Assembly: GCA_037954235.1 (NCBI GenBank)
Contig: JBBMOA010000012.1
Coordinates: 5,200,644-5,264,643 of the forward strand
Direction: 5' to 3'
DNA from: Aulostomus chinensis
Taxonomy: Eukaryota; Chordata; Actinopteri; Syngnathiformes; Aulostomidae
DNA length: 64,000 bases
Below, one piece after another: positions 27,201-37,110 of the stretch (position 1 is the stretch's first letter; every line of letters begins with the position of its first letter). The position numbers and the translations under genes were made by a program. The notes under the pieces were generated by a model. It searched no databases. It worked only from the letters and a program-made list of their open reading frames with translations, and was not told where the DNA came from.

Positions 27201-28307
27201 TCTCAGCATGGGCAGCTTTGACAAAGTAGGAGGTTCATGTACAGCGAAGGGCTTTTTACATTGTCCTCATACTATAGCACAACACAAATAATCACGAAAC
27301 CTAAAAAGTGTGTTTTTTTTCCCCCTTCAAGTTACACCAAATAGGTGTCAGGAACTCACAAAGATGTTTGTCTTTCCTGTGTTACTTTTGCATGATTCTG
27401 CAATGCAGAATTAGCTTGCCACCTATATTTAGCTTGAAGCTAACAGTGACCGCTGACCAAAAATTGTCAGTGGAGCTCAAATGAAAGAAGGATTATAGCA
27501 GACGATACGTGCAAGAGTATACAAATGGACAGTTTTGTTGATGTTAGCCGTCAGTCTCCATTCGCTTCAGTCTAAATATACGTGGCTGGCGCTTTCTGTT
27601 TTCTGGAGGCATAAAGAAGTGATTAAGGAAGGAGGAAAAAGTCCTTGTGAGCTCCAGACCCCTGTCAGTTAGAGTCTACTGAAGCAGTTCAGTCTGCAGT
27701 CTGCCCATGTAGGTCTAGTCTCAGCAGAGAGCACCGCTACGCTAACCCAGCCCTCCTCTCAGTTATTCATATTGTTCATACGGCTAACAGGGCAATATGA
27801 GATACTGAGATCGTCAACAGCCCTGCCACTCTACTGTGTGTGGATCTATGTGTGTGTTCACGCTGGTTTATTCTTAGGAACATGACCCCATGTTTCAAAT
27901 ACAAATGTGTGTTGTTGTTGTTGTTGTTTTTTTTTTAATTGATTGTGATTTATACTGTTTGGACAAGTGTCTCCCCTGAATCACGTGACGCCTCCCCAGG
28001 GAAAGCTTTTATTTGCTTTCCACATTAACTGACGATCCCTTGACTCTCTATTCTTTCATTCTCCTAATTCCACTCACCTTTTTTTCTCTTTTTCTCTCTC
28101 TCTCTACTATCACCACTCTACCTGCTTCTTTATCCTTTCTTTTTTTTCCTCTTAAACCTCCCTTGCTTCACCAGAGTGGTGCCATGACAACGGTAACAAC
28201 TATCACATCGGCGAGAAGTGGGACCGCCAAGCTGAGAATGGGCACATGATGAGCTGCACCTGCCTGGGCAATGGCAAGGGTGAATTTAAATGTGAACCCC
28301 GTAAGTG

Positions 28308-28353
<46 letters not shown>

Positions 28354-28964
28354 GCATTTTCATTCTTTGGGTGTGCTGTTTAACATAAAGTGTATTTCAA
28401 TCGCTTACATCCTGACCTCAGTTTTAATAAGTTCCTGTCATCATTCACTAGATGAGTCGACTTGTTACGATGATGGGAAAATGTACCAGGTGGGAAACCA
28501 GTGGCAGAAAGAATACCTGGGGGCCATCTGTACCTGCACCTGCTATGGAGGACAACAGGTGGGATGCGCAGCCTCTGCTACTTTATTGATTATTTTAGCA
28601 TAAATTCTGATGGTTTTGCGTAGCTGTGGAAGAGCAGAAACTGTTTGTTAGCGCTACATGATCTTTTTTGTGTGGTTTTTCAGGGCTGGCGCTGCGAGAA
28701 CTGCAGGAGGCCGGGTGTTCAGACTGATGTGGATGCTGAGCTGCTTCCCCCCGTCCACTCAGATGTCTTCGACCGGTACAGAGAAAACGCTCTACGCAAA
28801 CTGGTAAGTGTCTGTCCATGAGTTTCACTGTGGGACTTCACCTCCATCCGATCCAAGCCTTCTCTATTTAACTCACCTCTCTCCGTCTTCCCCAGAACAT
28901 CCAGTGTCCAATTGAATGTTTGAGGCCGGACTTGCTTGCAGACGCTCAGAGCCCATCAAAGTAG
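45..28964 (+). CDS. fn1: fibronectin 1, 5'-truncated by the window edge (47 coding exons)
   Basis: Secreted dimeric extracellular-matrix glycoprotein that binds integrins, heparin, collagen and fibrin. Spliced exons: 45-182, 491-622, 1359-1496, 2209-2367, 2800-2997, 3117-3299, 3406-3582, 7838-7993, 8296-8424, 8665-8808, 12106-12227, 12309-12477, 12923-13108, 13225-13353, 13425-13514, 13638-13832, 15487-15765, 15987-16250, 16373-16467, 16765-16933, 17033-17119, 17349-17540, 18380-18652, 19344-19458, 19549-19625, 19707-19796, 19895-20161, 20269-20385, 21136-21300, 21436-21591, 21730-21843, 22000-22269, 22387-22598, 23490-23577, 23929-24111, 24256-24345, 24514-24705, 24785-24874, 25416-25524, 25646-25865, 26168-26338, 26412-26550, 26682-26849, 28175-28300, 28452-28558, 28684-28803, 28896-28964. 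All junctions are GT-AG and keep frame: 7,259 nt, 2,418 residues plus stop. The signal peptide and FNI-1 lie upstream of the window. RGD and LDV integrin sites are both present. EIIIA, EIIIB and the RGD suggest the fn1a paralogue, but fn1a versus fn1b cannot be settled here. Confidence 0.98.
3583..7837 (+). other. fn1 intron between FNII-2 and FNI-7 (4.3 kb)
   Basis: The largest fn1 intron in the window. The donor is followed at once by a (GT)n then (GA)n tract (3587-3625). A (CA)n microsatellite lies at 7412-7445. I saw no coding similarity and no transposon with recognisable ends. Open frames here are short and lack exon-like signals. Confidence 0.8.
7412..7445. repeat. (CA)n microsatellite in fn1 intron
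   Basis: About 17 uninterrupted CA units, 390 bp upstream of the FNI-7 exon. Confidence 0.95.
8034..8076. repeat. (GT)n microsatellite between FNI-7 and FNI-8
   Basis: About 21 GT units starting 41 nt after the FNI-7 donor, in the same 302-nt intron as the CA tract at 8212-8246. Confidence 0.95.
8212..8246. repeat. (CA)n microsatellite between FNI-7 and FNI-8
   Basis: About 17 CA units ending about 50 nt before the FNI-8 acceptor. It is complementary to the GT tract in the same intron. Confidence 0.95.
9878..9901 (+). repeat. poly(G) run
   Basis: 24 consecutive G after an 8-T run. Able to form G-quadruplex or slipped structures. Its length is uncertain because such runs are sequencing-error prone. 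Confidence 0.85.
10086..10115. repeat. (GT)n microsatellite
   Basis: About 15 GT units within the intron between FNI-9 and FNIII-1. Confidence 0.92.
12106..17540 (+). other. fn1: fn1 exons for FNIII-1 to FNIII-7
   Basis: FNIII-1: 12106-12227 and 12309-12477. FNIII-2: 12923-13108 and 13225-13353. FNIII-3: 13425-13514 and 13638-13832. FNIII-4: single exon 15487-15765. FNIII-5: single exon 15987-16250. FNIII-6: 16373-16467 and 16765-16933. FNIII-7: 17033-17119 and 17349-17540. Each module shows the type III core: a Trp in strand B, the Gly-Tyr-Arg of strand C, and the Leu-x-Pro-Gly-x-x-Tyr turn before strand F. In mammals constitutive type III modules are generally split over two exons, so the unsplit III4 and III5 stand out. 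III7 has two cysteines (codons at 17372 and 17438) where human III7 has one. Confidence 0.96.
13833..15486 (+). other. fn1 intron between FNIII-3 and FNIII-4 (1.65 kb)
   Basis: AT-rich intron with a short GT tract near 14672. I see no gene, repeat with defined ends, or conserved-looking block. Confidence 0.7.
18380..18652 (+). other. fn1: fn1 alternative cassette exon EIIIB (EDB)
   Basis: A single 273-nt exon encoding exactly 91 residues, phase 1 at both ends, so it can be skipped without shifting frame. It starts DIPKLTDLDF and contains the signature GIDYDISVIT that identifies EIIIB. In vertebrates EIIIB is included in embryonic, wound and tumour fibronectin and skipped in liver (plasma) fibronectin. 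The surrounding introns are 839 nt upstream and 691 nt downstream. One TGCATG (RBFOX-type) motif lies upstream at 17834-17839 and none was found downstream. Confidence 0.97.
19344..21843 (+). other. fn1: fn1 exons for FNIII-8 to FNIII-11, including the RGD cell-binding site
   Basis: FNIII-8: three exons, 19344-19458, 19549-19625 and 19707-19796. FNIII-9: single exon 19895-20161. FNIII-10: 20269-20385 and 21136-21300. FNIII-11: 21436-21591 and 21730-21843. The RGDSPAS loop of III10 is intact (RGD codons 21249-21257) and binds alpha5beta1 and alphaV integrins. The III9 synergy site reads PPSRN (codons 20041-20055), not the mammalian PHSRN. III8 has a cysteine (19745-19747) in strand F. The additional intron in III8 separates FLIR from YHP. 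Confidence 0.96.
22000..22269 (+). other. fn1: fn1 alternative cassette exon EIIIA (EDA)
   Basis: A single 270-nt exon encoding 90 residues, phase 1 at both ends, so it can be skipped in frame. It begins NVDHPKDLTFSDID, close to the mammalian NIDRPKGLAF start. In mammals the loop EDGIHEL of EIIIA is recognised by alpha4 and alpha9 integrins. Here the same loop reads EEGEREL (22116-22136). EIIIA inclusion marks cellular fibronectin in embryos and injured tissue. Confidence 0.97.
22387..24874 (+). other. fn1: fn1 exons for FNIII-12 to FNIII-14 (heparin-binding region)
   Basis: FNIII-12: 22387-22598 and 23490-23577. FNIII-13: 23929-24111 and 24256-24345. FNIII-14: 24514-24705 and 24785-24874. 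III13 keeps the basic PPRRVR stretch that forms the heparin-binding cradle in mammals. III14 keeps the PREVIPRP segment. III12 carries an in-frame repeat, ITG-LTG-LTG, before YRV (22476-22502) where mammals have a single LTG. The III13 donor (GTCTGC at 24112) is weak. A (CA)n tract occupies 24179-24209 in the III13 intron. Confidence 0.96.
24179..24209. repeat. (CA)n microsatellite in FNIII-13 intron
   Basis: About 15 CA units, 47 bp before the second FNIII-13 exon. Confidence 0.93.
25416..26550 (+). other. fn1: fn1 variable region (IIICS/V) and FNIII-15
   Basis: The V region is spread over 25416-25524, 25646-25865 and the start of 26168-26338. FNIII-15 follows in the rest of that exon and 26412-26550. 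The CS1 motif DILDVP is intact (LDV codons 25493-25501); in mammals it binds alpha4beta1 integrin. LAGTSGQ aligns with the mammalian LPGTSGQ. FNIII-15 keeps the conserved free cysteine (YEVSC). Exon lengths 109 and 220 nt are not multiples of three, so neither V exon can be skipped alone in frame. Human IIICS variation instead uses alternative splice sites inside one exon. Confidence 0.93.
26682..28964 (+). other. fn1: fn1 exons for FNI-10 to FNI-12 and C-terminal dimerisation tail
   Basis: FNI-10 (26682-26849), FNI-11 (28175-28300), FNI-12 (28452-28558 plus the start of 28684-28803) and the tail (28684-28803, 28896-28964). These modules form the C-terminal fibrin-binding region. The tail holds CPIEC, the same two-cysteine spacing that makes the interchain disulfides of mammalian fibronectin, so the product should dimerise. 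The stop is TAG at 28962-28964. The 1.3-kb intron after FNI-10 (26850-28174) shows no gene. Confidence 0.96.
28311..28351. repeat. (CA)n microsatellite in FNI-11/FNI-12 intron
   Basis: About 20 CA units starting 10 nt after the FNI-11 donor. Confidence 0.93.
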
Positions 28965-30290
28965 AAAAGAACGGACGATGAAGACACCTTTACAGCGTTG
29001 CCACCACTTCAAGAAGGACGCTTCCTCTCGCTTCTATATTAAAAAAAAAAAGACATTTCTATCAAATCAATGCCTTAAAGGTGTTTCCCCTCACCGCATT
29101 TTAGTGCCTTAATAAGACTTTTCCACATTAAGCCTGCGTGCCTCTGCCCATTCACCTCTTTTATGATGGCCGTGAGCTTCCCTCCATCAGAAGCAAAGAC
29201 GTCTTCATCGGAATGATTATTGTCAATAATCCGCCAGAGCACAAACCCTGCTGCCCGTCACCTCAGACATACTGTACACACATGCACGCACACCAGATGC
29301 TGCTGTACTGCATCTTTTTGTTTGAATGATTTCAAAACCCTTCATGACTACGGAGCCCTGGAGTGGCCTTACAGACAAAAAATATATATATATATGTAAT
29401 TTTTAATTTTTACAGGACATCAGATGTAGCTTGTTCCCAAAATTCCACAAGATATGAAAAAAAAAACTTAAAATAACTAAATTGCAGGAACAAGATATAT
29501 CTTTTAGCCTCAAAATATATATTAACTTTATGCCCACAAAAAAAAAAAAAAGTTTTCTGTCTTTACCTGCTCCAGGATTCTGTATGAGACAATTCTTTTA
29601 TAATGTGTGTAAAAATGTAACAGTAGTTACAAGAACATATAATTGATACATTTGTAACCGACTGTGACTGTTGAAAAGATCTTTTCTAATAATGATACAG
29701 GGCATTTTCCTGGTTCTTTAGTTTTGTTTTTTTTTAATGAATCAAATTTTAAGTTCCAGATACGACCATTTGATTTAATCAGTCTGTTTTTCTCAACATT
29801 CTTTGTACTTGGGGAGACGGCAATCCTAAAAGCTGTGCTGTCCGTGTCCTCTCTGTGGTCAGTATTCAAGAATGATCAGAACCAACATTTCTAGGGAAAA
29901 AAAAGCACTGCTACTTTTAAGTTAATATTTAGACATGTTGCCTTGCTATTGTACGGCACAGGTTCTCTTCACCATGTTAATTTTATTCTGCGCATTCACC
30001 TGACGCATCTAAAGCCAAAGTTGACTGACCAAAAGGTAAATATTAACCTGTTGTTTTAAAAATGTATTAGAAGATTCACCATTATTTTGAGGTGAGATGT
30101 ATTTTAATTTCTGAATTTTTTTTTTTAATTAATTTCTTTTATTTATCCCTTTTTTATTCAGGCATTTTGTTCAATGCTTTTTTTGGGGGGTGTACACTTT
30201 GTTTGATTTACTTGTTTTTTTATGGTTGGTGCCAAACTGAACTACTGTGGACTGAATCTTTTTAATAAACTGACAAAATCCAAGTTTTCC
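28965..30290 (+). other. fn1: fn1 3' UTR
   Basis: AT-rich sequence of about 1.3 kb between the fn1 stop and the polyadenylation signal at 30264. It contains several A runs (29041, 29538) and TATATA stretches (29384). No further exon-like signal was seen. The boundary is inferred from the signal, not observed. Confidence 0.75.
30264..30269 (+). terminator. fn1 polyadenylation signal AATAAA
   Basis: Canonical AATAAA followed within about 25 nt by a T/TGT-rich stretch (cccttctttcttgttgtgct-like). It is the only canonical hexamer I noted in the distal part of the UTR. Confidence 0.75.
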
Positions 30291-30817
30291 CTCTTTCTTG
30301 TTGTGCTGGAAGGCTAAAAACGTGTCTCAGTGGAACTCTGTGGTGTTCCCAGGAATACTGGTCGGCTGGCTGAAGATCAACATATCTGGCTTCACCACCA
30401 CCTGAGAAATCTTGCCCAAAAGGCTAAAAGTGTGTTTCACTGAACAAGTTTGTCCTGCAATCCAATCCTGTTCGTGCTGCTGACACTTCACCTTCACAAG
30501 GCCAAAAGTATGTTGTGTGAGGTCACAGGGATACTGAATTTTGGTCACCAAACTCTTTATCCTTTAATCTTTGAAACCGAATTGACACTTGTTAAAAAAA
30601 AGGGGGGGGGGGACGACGACGACGACGAAATGCTAGCAGTATTCGTTAGCCTGTTAAACCAGAAGGAGCTTAGTTTGAAAATGTGAGAACAGAAATGCAA
30701 GCGAGAGACGCCGACAAGACTTCCTGCCAGAATGTCTTTAGGACACAAAGCTGTTGTAATTAGGTTCATGTTGTAAAGAGTTATAACTAAACCATAGCCA
30801 CCATGTTTAACCAGAAC

Positions 30818-31661
30818 CAGGGGTGGAAGGTGTACAGGGGAAAAAAAATCTACTTAAGAAGAAGTACTGTTACTTCGGTGAAATTTTACTTAAGTCGAAG
30901 TAAAAGTACTGGTGTAAAAATTTACTCAAGTAAAAGTAAAAAGTAGCTCACTTAAAATGTACTCAGAGTAAAAGTTACTTTTGAAGTTACTTTTTTGGGG
31001 GGGGTGGGGTGGGGTGTCAGGAGTTTGTGCGGCAAACCATTAGCCACCAATGCTATCGAGCTGTTCGTTACCTACCTGTAAGGTAGCATTGCTAATATAC
31101 ACGTTAATGGCAACGTTAGCTACTATACTGATTTCTTGATTTAACGGAACGTTATCTTACCTGTGCCTGCTTGCGCAGGTTTGATGCCGAGTTTTTGAAC
31201 GCAGATAACAAAGCTGACATGTTCCCGTCTCTGCTCTTGAACTCGAAAATGTCTGTCCAATTTGGCCAGGCATTCATTTCGTTTTGTTCATCTTTGCCTT
31301 GCTCCTCGGCAACTTCAACCGTATCCGTTTCAGTTGAATTCATTTTTGAAGTTTCTGTGTCATACGTTCAGTCTCCGATGTCTCGCGGTAAGCGGCTGAC
31401 GTCACTAACGTGCACCTGGGCTGGGGCAGACGCTGGCTCGCGCTGGCTGCAGCTGTTGCCAGGACGACCTTCGAGAAACAGTGGATTTATTTTACTCTTT
31501 AACGGAATCGATTTAAAATGTAGCGAAGTACTGTTACTTGAAAAAAAAAAACTTAAGTAAAAGTACAGATTTTAAAAAGTACTCGAAAAAGCAGAAGTAC
31601 ACAAGACAGCTACTCAATTACAGTAACGAGAGTAAATGTAATTCGTTACTTTACACCCCTG
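30818..31661 (+). mobile_element. non-autonomous Tol2-like hAT DNA transposon
   Basis: An 844-bp element with terminal inverted repeats starting CAGGGGTG and ending CACCCCTG. It is flanked by a perfect 8-bp target duplication ACCAGAAC (30810-30817 and 31662-31669). An 8-bp duplication and CAG-type ends define the hAT superfamily. The subterminal arms are full of AGTAAAAGTAC/ACTTAAGTA motifs, as in medaka Tol2. The interior holds a remnant of a transposase first exon on the minus strand and no catalytic domain, so any movement would need a transposase supplied elsewhere. It lies between the fn1 poly(A) site and the umps promoter. Confidence 0.88.
31161..31343 (-). pseudogene. hAT transposase first-exon remnant (BED-finger region)
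   Basis: Reads from ATG at 31343 leftward for 61 codons to a good splice donor (CAG/GTAAGA, at 31160). It contains an acidic N-terminus, WPNW, FEF and AFKNSASNLRK, the typical hAT pattern just before the zinc-binding His. The expected CxxC segment is missing and LRKH reads LRKQ, so the BED zinc finger is broken. No further transposase exons are present inside the element. It is a deletion derivative, not a functional gene. Confidence 0.7.
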
Positions 31662-32220
31662 ACCAGAACCCAACATGGAAATTTAGTATTATGGACTAAA
31701 CAAAAGCAGTTATTTTGTCTAAAGTTAAATCAAAGCAGTTATGTTGCTGCTGAAATTATCAAAGAGAAGAAGAAGCATTTTTAGCTTCACGTCAGTTTTC
31801 ACGGGGTTTTGTAAAAAAACTTCTCTAACAGAAAACTCTTTCTGTCAGAGAAACGAACTAGTCCCAACCATAGTCCCAAGTCTCACAAAAGTTACAGGCG
31901 ACGTGCACTTTTATTCTGAAAAGTGGACCGGAAAACCTGACGTAAATTCTGTTCCTCCAGAATAAAAGCAGGAATTCGTTCTGAATGAGTTTATGAGGGA
32001 AGTGTAGATTAAATACGTCAAATCTGTTAGAAAAACACAAATACAAGAAGGTGTCAGATGTTTAACTTGCTTTACTGTATTTGTGTGTTCCCTCAAGGAG
32101 AATAACTGTCACTTAAATTGTTGACACCCAATATGATTATTGATATAATGATAGATCCCGGATATATGAAAGTTGGCATTGCAAGAAACTCGTTTACTTG
32201 TCTATTTTACACCCGGTATG

Positions 32221-32357
32221 CGCTTACTTTGATGTTGACGCTTTTATTCTGAAGTTTTAGGAGCGGAAGTGGAGAATCCCGGCTGCAATTAACGCGGAAT
32301 ACGACGGGAGTATTTTTCTCTTCTCCTGACCAGTGGTCGATGTAGCTGAACTTCAAC
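32221..32357 (+). promoter_or_regulatory. umps 5' flank with ETS-type motif
   Basis: No TATA box near the start codon. A consensus ETS/GABP-like core CGGAAGTG lies at 32264-32271, about 90 bp upstream of the ATG, as is common in housekeeping promoters. The transcription start is not determined. Confidence 0.45.
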
Positions 32358-35300
32358 ATGGAAGGAAACATGGACAACGTCTCCATTGACAGTTTGATCC
32401 TGAAGCTCCACGACGTCAACGCGGTGAAGTTCGGAGATTATAAACTGAAGAGCGGCATGATGACCCCAATCTACATCGACCTGAGGGTCCTCGTGTCCCA
32501 TCCAGCACTCATGAACCAGGTAAACACGTGCTGCTGGCCTCAGAGAACCTAAAGACCCCCCTTTGCACGAAGGGCATGACCCTGCCTTGAATAATCCGGG
32601 TTGGAGGGACACATGAGGGACATTGCGTTGTCCTCGTAGTCCAGGTAGAATCGTATCTCGGATTACGAAATGAAAGCGATGCGTCACTGGCGCGCTTCCT
32701 CCAGTTGAGCTGGTTTATGTGTCAACTGGGGGTTGGGGTTTGTGTAAACGTGCTGGTAAAACTACACTTTTAACTGGCGCCGAATCCACACCGTCGCTGC
32801 GTAAACTGGGAGCGATCCTGTTAATCTCCCTTGTGCCCTCAAATGACCTGTGGGTAAAGTTGGCAAACATGGCGGTTTGTTGGTTTATGGGGTATTACAC
32901 CGTTGATTTGAGCCGTTGCTTTAAACACACGCACTCACACACTAACTGTCAAATGAGAGCAAACTTAAACATTTACTCAGACCAGCTCTCTTCTGGGTTG
33001 TTTTCAGGTAATTTGATCTGTTAATTAAACCATAACATAAAGTTTTGTAGGCTTTGCTGAGATGTGATGATAAAATGCACAACAGGAGTAGCATTACAGG
33101 ACCTGGATCCTGAACCACCTCTCTGGCTCCTAAACGCCCCTCCATCCTGGTTTATCTGCAGGTGTCCAGTCTCATCTACCACCGGGTCCAGGAGCAGGGT
33201 TTACAGTTTGACTCGGTGTGCGGTGTTCCGTACACCGCCATGCCGCTAGCCACCATTATCTGCTCCAGACATGAACTGCCCATGCTCATCAGGAGGAAGG
33301 AGGCCAAGGACTACGGTAGGACACCATATATGCTGGTAATCCACAGTAAAGCCAATACTGGAAGGCATTATGAGCCCCGCTGACATCCTGGTGGATCCTT
33401 GTTTACCATTTTGAGAAAGTGGTTCGTCGAAAATATGAAATAGTAAAACCTCCCCTCAAGACAAACTACCTTACATGCTTTGTTTGCTGTTCATGTTGAC
33501 TTGATGGCTGCAACCTATAGTCGGCACATGAGACCAGCCTGTGGTTCTGTACCTCTGCTAGGAACCAGGCGTATGGTGGAGGGCCTGTTCCAGGAGGGAG
33601 ACATCTGTCTGATCATTGAGGACACGGTCACCAGCGGCACCAGCATCCTGGAGACGGCTGAGGTGCTCTACAAAGAGGGACTGAAGGTGCAGTAGCAGCC
33701 TGCTGATGCGGCAGCACGACGGCCATGTTGGGTTTAGTTCTCTGAGAAAATGCTGATTGGTTTGAAGGTGACAGACGCCGTGGTTCTGATGGACCGAGAG
33801 CAAGGTGGCGTGGAAATGTTGGCGTCTCAGGGAATCCGGCTCCATCCCATCATCTCCATGTTCAAGCTGATCAACGTGCTACTGGCCGGCGAACGCATCC
33901 ATGCTGAAACTGCCCATAAGGTCCGCAAGTTCATCACGGAGAACAACACTTTCAGGTACCATGTGAGGGAACTGCACGGAGCGGAATTTGAATCATGTAC
34001 TTTTGGATGGGTCTGTTCACTAACAAACTTCATATGTGTGTTTGGAACTTGGGAACACGCCTCTCTCAAGTCCCAAGGTGGGGAACGGCAATAGCGCTCC
34101 CGAGACCAAGAAGCCGTGCGGGGACCCGAACGCGGAGCTGAGCTACGCAGCCAGAGCCAAACTGCCTGGTAGGTTCCGTTCCTGCTCAGTCCAGCAGTTC
34201 AGATGTTGCAGAAGGCCGCATGAATTTTCCACCACCAGTTTGTTCCACAGCTGGAGTGTTTCTGGTCACTGGCAGCGGATTCTCCGGCAGGTCAACATCA
34301 TAATGGTCCCAGTAACCCGTGAACGGGATCCATCCAGGAATACATCTTGAATCCTCTGCAGCACTTTATAGACAATAGAGTACTTCGTGGATGGCGCGTC
34401 TCATTGTGCGGTCCTGTGAGTCAGTGCTGCCGTGGCTCAGCCGCTGCACGCTTCCCCTCACTGACACAATGGCGTTAACTGTCCCCGACTGTCTCCTTAG
34501 CCTTGTTTAGCCGCTTGTTAGCAGCATTTTAAAGACACATAAACTCTCCCGTCTTGTGTGCAGGTGTTCACCCGCTGGCGTCCAAGCTGCTGAGGATCAT
34601 GGTTGAGAAGGAGTCCAACCTTTGCCTGTCGGCCGACGTCACAAGCAGCGAGGAGCTTCTGCGGTTAGCGGACTCTCTGGGTCCGCAGATATGCATGCTG
34701 AAGACCCACGTGGACATCCTGACGGTAGGCATGAGGACGATTGAGCAGTTACCAGGAGAAATCTGCCAGAACAAAGAAGGCTGATGATTGTCGATGCTGA
34801 CAGGACTACACGGCCGCCTTCAGCCAGAGCCTGCAGGCTTTAGCCGAGAAGCACAACTTCCTCATCTTTGAAGACCGCAAGTTTGCCGACATTGGAAACA
34901 CAGTCCGGGATCAGTATGAGGGTGAGAGGAGTCTCTATGTGTCACTCCAGCGTACCATCACTTTACTCCAAGTAACAGTAACAGTGGTTTTTGTCCTCCC
35001 CAGGTGGTTTGTACCAGATCTCATCTTGGTCCCACATAGTGAACGCCCACGCGGTGCCAGGGCCCAGCGTGGTGAAGGGCCTGAGTTCTGTAGGGAAGCC
35101 TCTTGGCCGAGGCTGCTTGCTCATAGCACAGATGAGCTCGCAGGGCTCGCTGGCTACTGGCGCATACACAAAGACTGTGGTAAGTGTGTGTCTGCTTCAC
35201 GCCGTTAATGAGGCGGTTCAGGAGGTAGAGGTGGTTGCTCTCCGGTCCTGGGGCTCGGATCTCCTGGTCTACGTACACCAGTCCTTCTGTTCTGTCTGTC

Positions 35301-35428
35301 CAGGTTAAGATGGCAGAGGACGAGATGGACTTTGTGATTGGGTTCATCTGCGGCTCCAAGATCAGCACCAGGCCGGAGTTCATCCACATGACTCCTGGGG
35401 TGCAGATGCAGGCTGGAGGTGACTGAGA

Positions 35429-35459
<31 letters not shown>

Positions 35460-36058
35460 GCGCCAGCTACAGGATTGGTGTTTTACACTTGTGTCATGAG
35501 AGATAGAGAACAATGCTGTTATGAGACAGAAAACTGTACATCAACTTGGCCATGTATGAATCCTCAGGGATTGATTGTCGTGGGTTAATAATATTTTTGC
35601 CTCTCCATGACTCCCGCTCATGTAAAGGAACAGGATTAACAACTCGAATCCTGTACTTCGATCGTCATCGTGTCATTTTCCATCCAACACAAGTGTCTCT
35701 CCAATTACACGGTCTGCTGGACTACTGATTCAGGATCCATTGTGATTTTGATGGCGATTCCTCACGTTTTGATGTAGTAACTCATCCTGATCTGCAGGTG
35801 GTGCTGTAGCACAAAAAATGCCTGGCTCTTCTGCCAGGAAAAGACTTGACATTCATTTGTTTGGCTTCCTCTCCTGCAGGAGATGTGTTGGGCCAGCAGT
35901 ACACCACTCCAGAGGAGGTGATCTACAGCAGAGGCTCTGATGTCATCATCGTCGGACGGGGTATCCTGAAGGCCCCTGATAGGCTGAAAGCTGCCGAGGC
36001 GTACAGGATGTCAGGCTGGAAGGCTTACACAAAGAGACTGGGCGAGAGTAGCCAATAG
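32358..36058 (+). CDS. umps: uridine monophosphate synthetase (OPRTase-ODCase), 10 exons
   Basis: Cytosolic bifunctional enzyme that converts orotate plus PRPP to OMP and then decarboxylates it to UMP, the last two steps of de novo pyrimidine synthesis. Exons: 32358-32519, 33162-33315, 33562-33686, 33768-33955, 34071-34168, 34564-34724, 34804-34921, 35004-35179, 35304-35418, 35880-36058. Together 1,476 nt, 491 residues (human 480). The N-terminal OPRTase domain has KFGDYKLKSG, CGVPYTAMPLA and the PRPP loop LIIEDTVTSGTS. The C-terminal ODCase domain has LSADVTSSEELL, MLKTHVDIL, the catalytic FEDRKFADIGNT, TPGVQMQAGGD and IIVGRGI. The start codon is in a fair context and aligns near the human start. 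The interdomain linker (exon 5) is longer than human. The exon 5 acceptor at 34070 is chosen because the AG seven bases downstream would break frame. Confidence 0.98.
35429..35457. repeat. (CA)n microsatellite in umps intron 9
   Basis: About 14 CA units starting 10 nt after the exon 9 donor. Confidence 0.92.
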
Positions 36059-36980
36059 GAGCTGTGTTTGAATCAATACCCATATAATGAGGACCGTGTT
36101 CCCAGGAACACCAGAACACACACAGAACCACTTATAGATGTGAGTCTGTGTATCACACTGCCAGATCAAATCACACACATGCAGGAATGAGCCCTGAAAC
36201 CAGGAAGTAAGTCCACATCGCTGCTGTCGGGTTCCCTCGTCTCAAAGTCAGCTGGATTACCGGTGAAATGCCTGAAATCATGTCGGTGGCTCAAGCTTCC
36301 AGATATTTCAATTTATTTTGTTCTACAGCACGTGATATTGAAGTAAATGCCACACGGGTAAATTTTGAGGCCTTTTAATGTGTCATGAGAAATGCTCTAA
36401 CCGGCTGGAGGCTGTCGTGAGCGTTAAACAACATCACGCAAACATCAAGAAATGCAAAGCCTGTCAAAATGTAGAGGTCGTCAAGGATCTTATTTTCTGC
36501 AGTGATACAATTTAAGAATCCCTGGCCTTCCGTCGAGGGAAACCCTGACGATGCTAACTTCCTGGCTGGCCTACAACAATGGTCGCTCCTCTGTTTCTAC
36601 ATATTTCCTTGACCCGCAGCTGCTAATGTTCACCACTCAAATGTCCGGTAATTTTCATTCTGTCGGGCTAACAAGCTGCTAAACTTTACCTCATATCTGG
36701 TGAATCTGATGAGGTCAAAGATTATCACGGAAATTAGTATTTAGTTAGTTTTTTTAGTTAGAATTCACCCCCCCCCCCCCAGCCTGCATAACACTGGCCT
36801 AAGGACGAGGGTGTCACAGACAAAATAAGGAGAACAAGAAGTAATAACGGGTCTGTTTGCAGCACAGAGGAGCAGCTTTCATCACTTTGCTGCCCAAACA
36901 GAAATTTGAAGACGTCTTCAGGGTTTATATGGGCATTTAAAAAAGAAAAAGGAATTTCTGCCTGGCATTTTTTTAAAAAT

Positions 36981-37110
36981 ATCCATCCATTTTCTACACT
37001 GCTTATACGTTAAGGGTTTTGGGGGGTGGGGGGGCTGGAGCCTCTCCCAGCTGACATCTGGCACGAGGCAGGGTTCACCCTGGACAGGTCACCAGTCCAA
37101 TCGCAGGGCC
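36981..37110 (-). mobile_element. teleost L2/CR1-type LINE 3' tail fragment
   Basis: Carries ATCCATCCATTTTCTACACT, then a GGCTGGAGCCTCTCCCAGCT stretch, the CAGGGTTCACCCTGGACAGG box and CACCAGTCC. This combination is very common in fish genomes as the 3' end of L2-like LINEs. It is the reverse-orientation counterpart of the copy at 45715-45838. The family name is by recollection of the pattern, not by alignment. Confidence 0.6.

Noticed and set aside
27590..27660. Similarity to 53270-53340 (GGAGGAAAAA with GTGAG)
   Set aside because: Short and imperfect by eye; could be a dispersed repeat but no ends can be defined.
31171..31560. 129-codon plus-strand frame in the hAT element
   Set aside because: It is the shadow of the minus-strand transposase remnant and continues into subterminal repeats.
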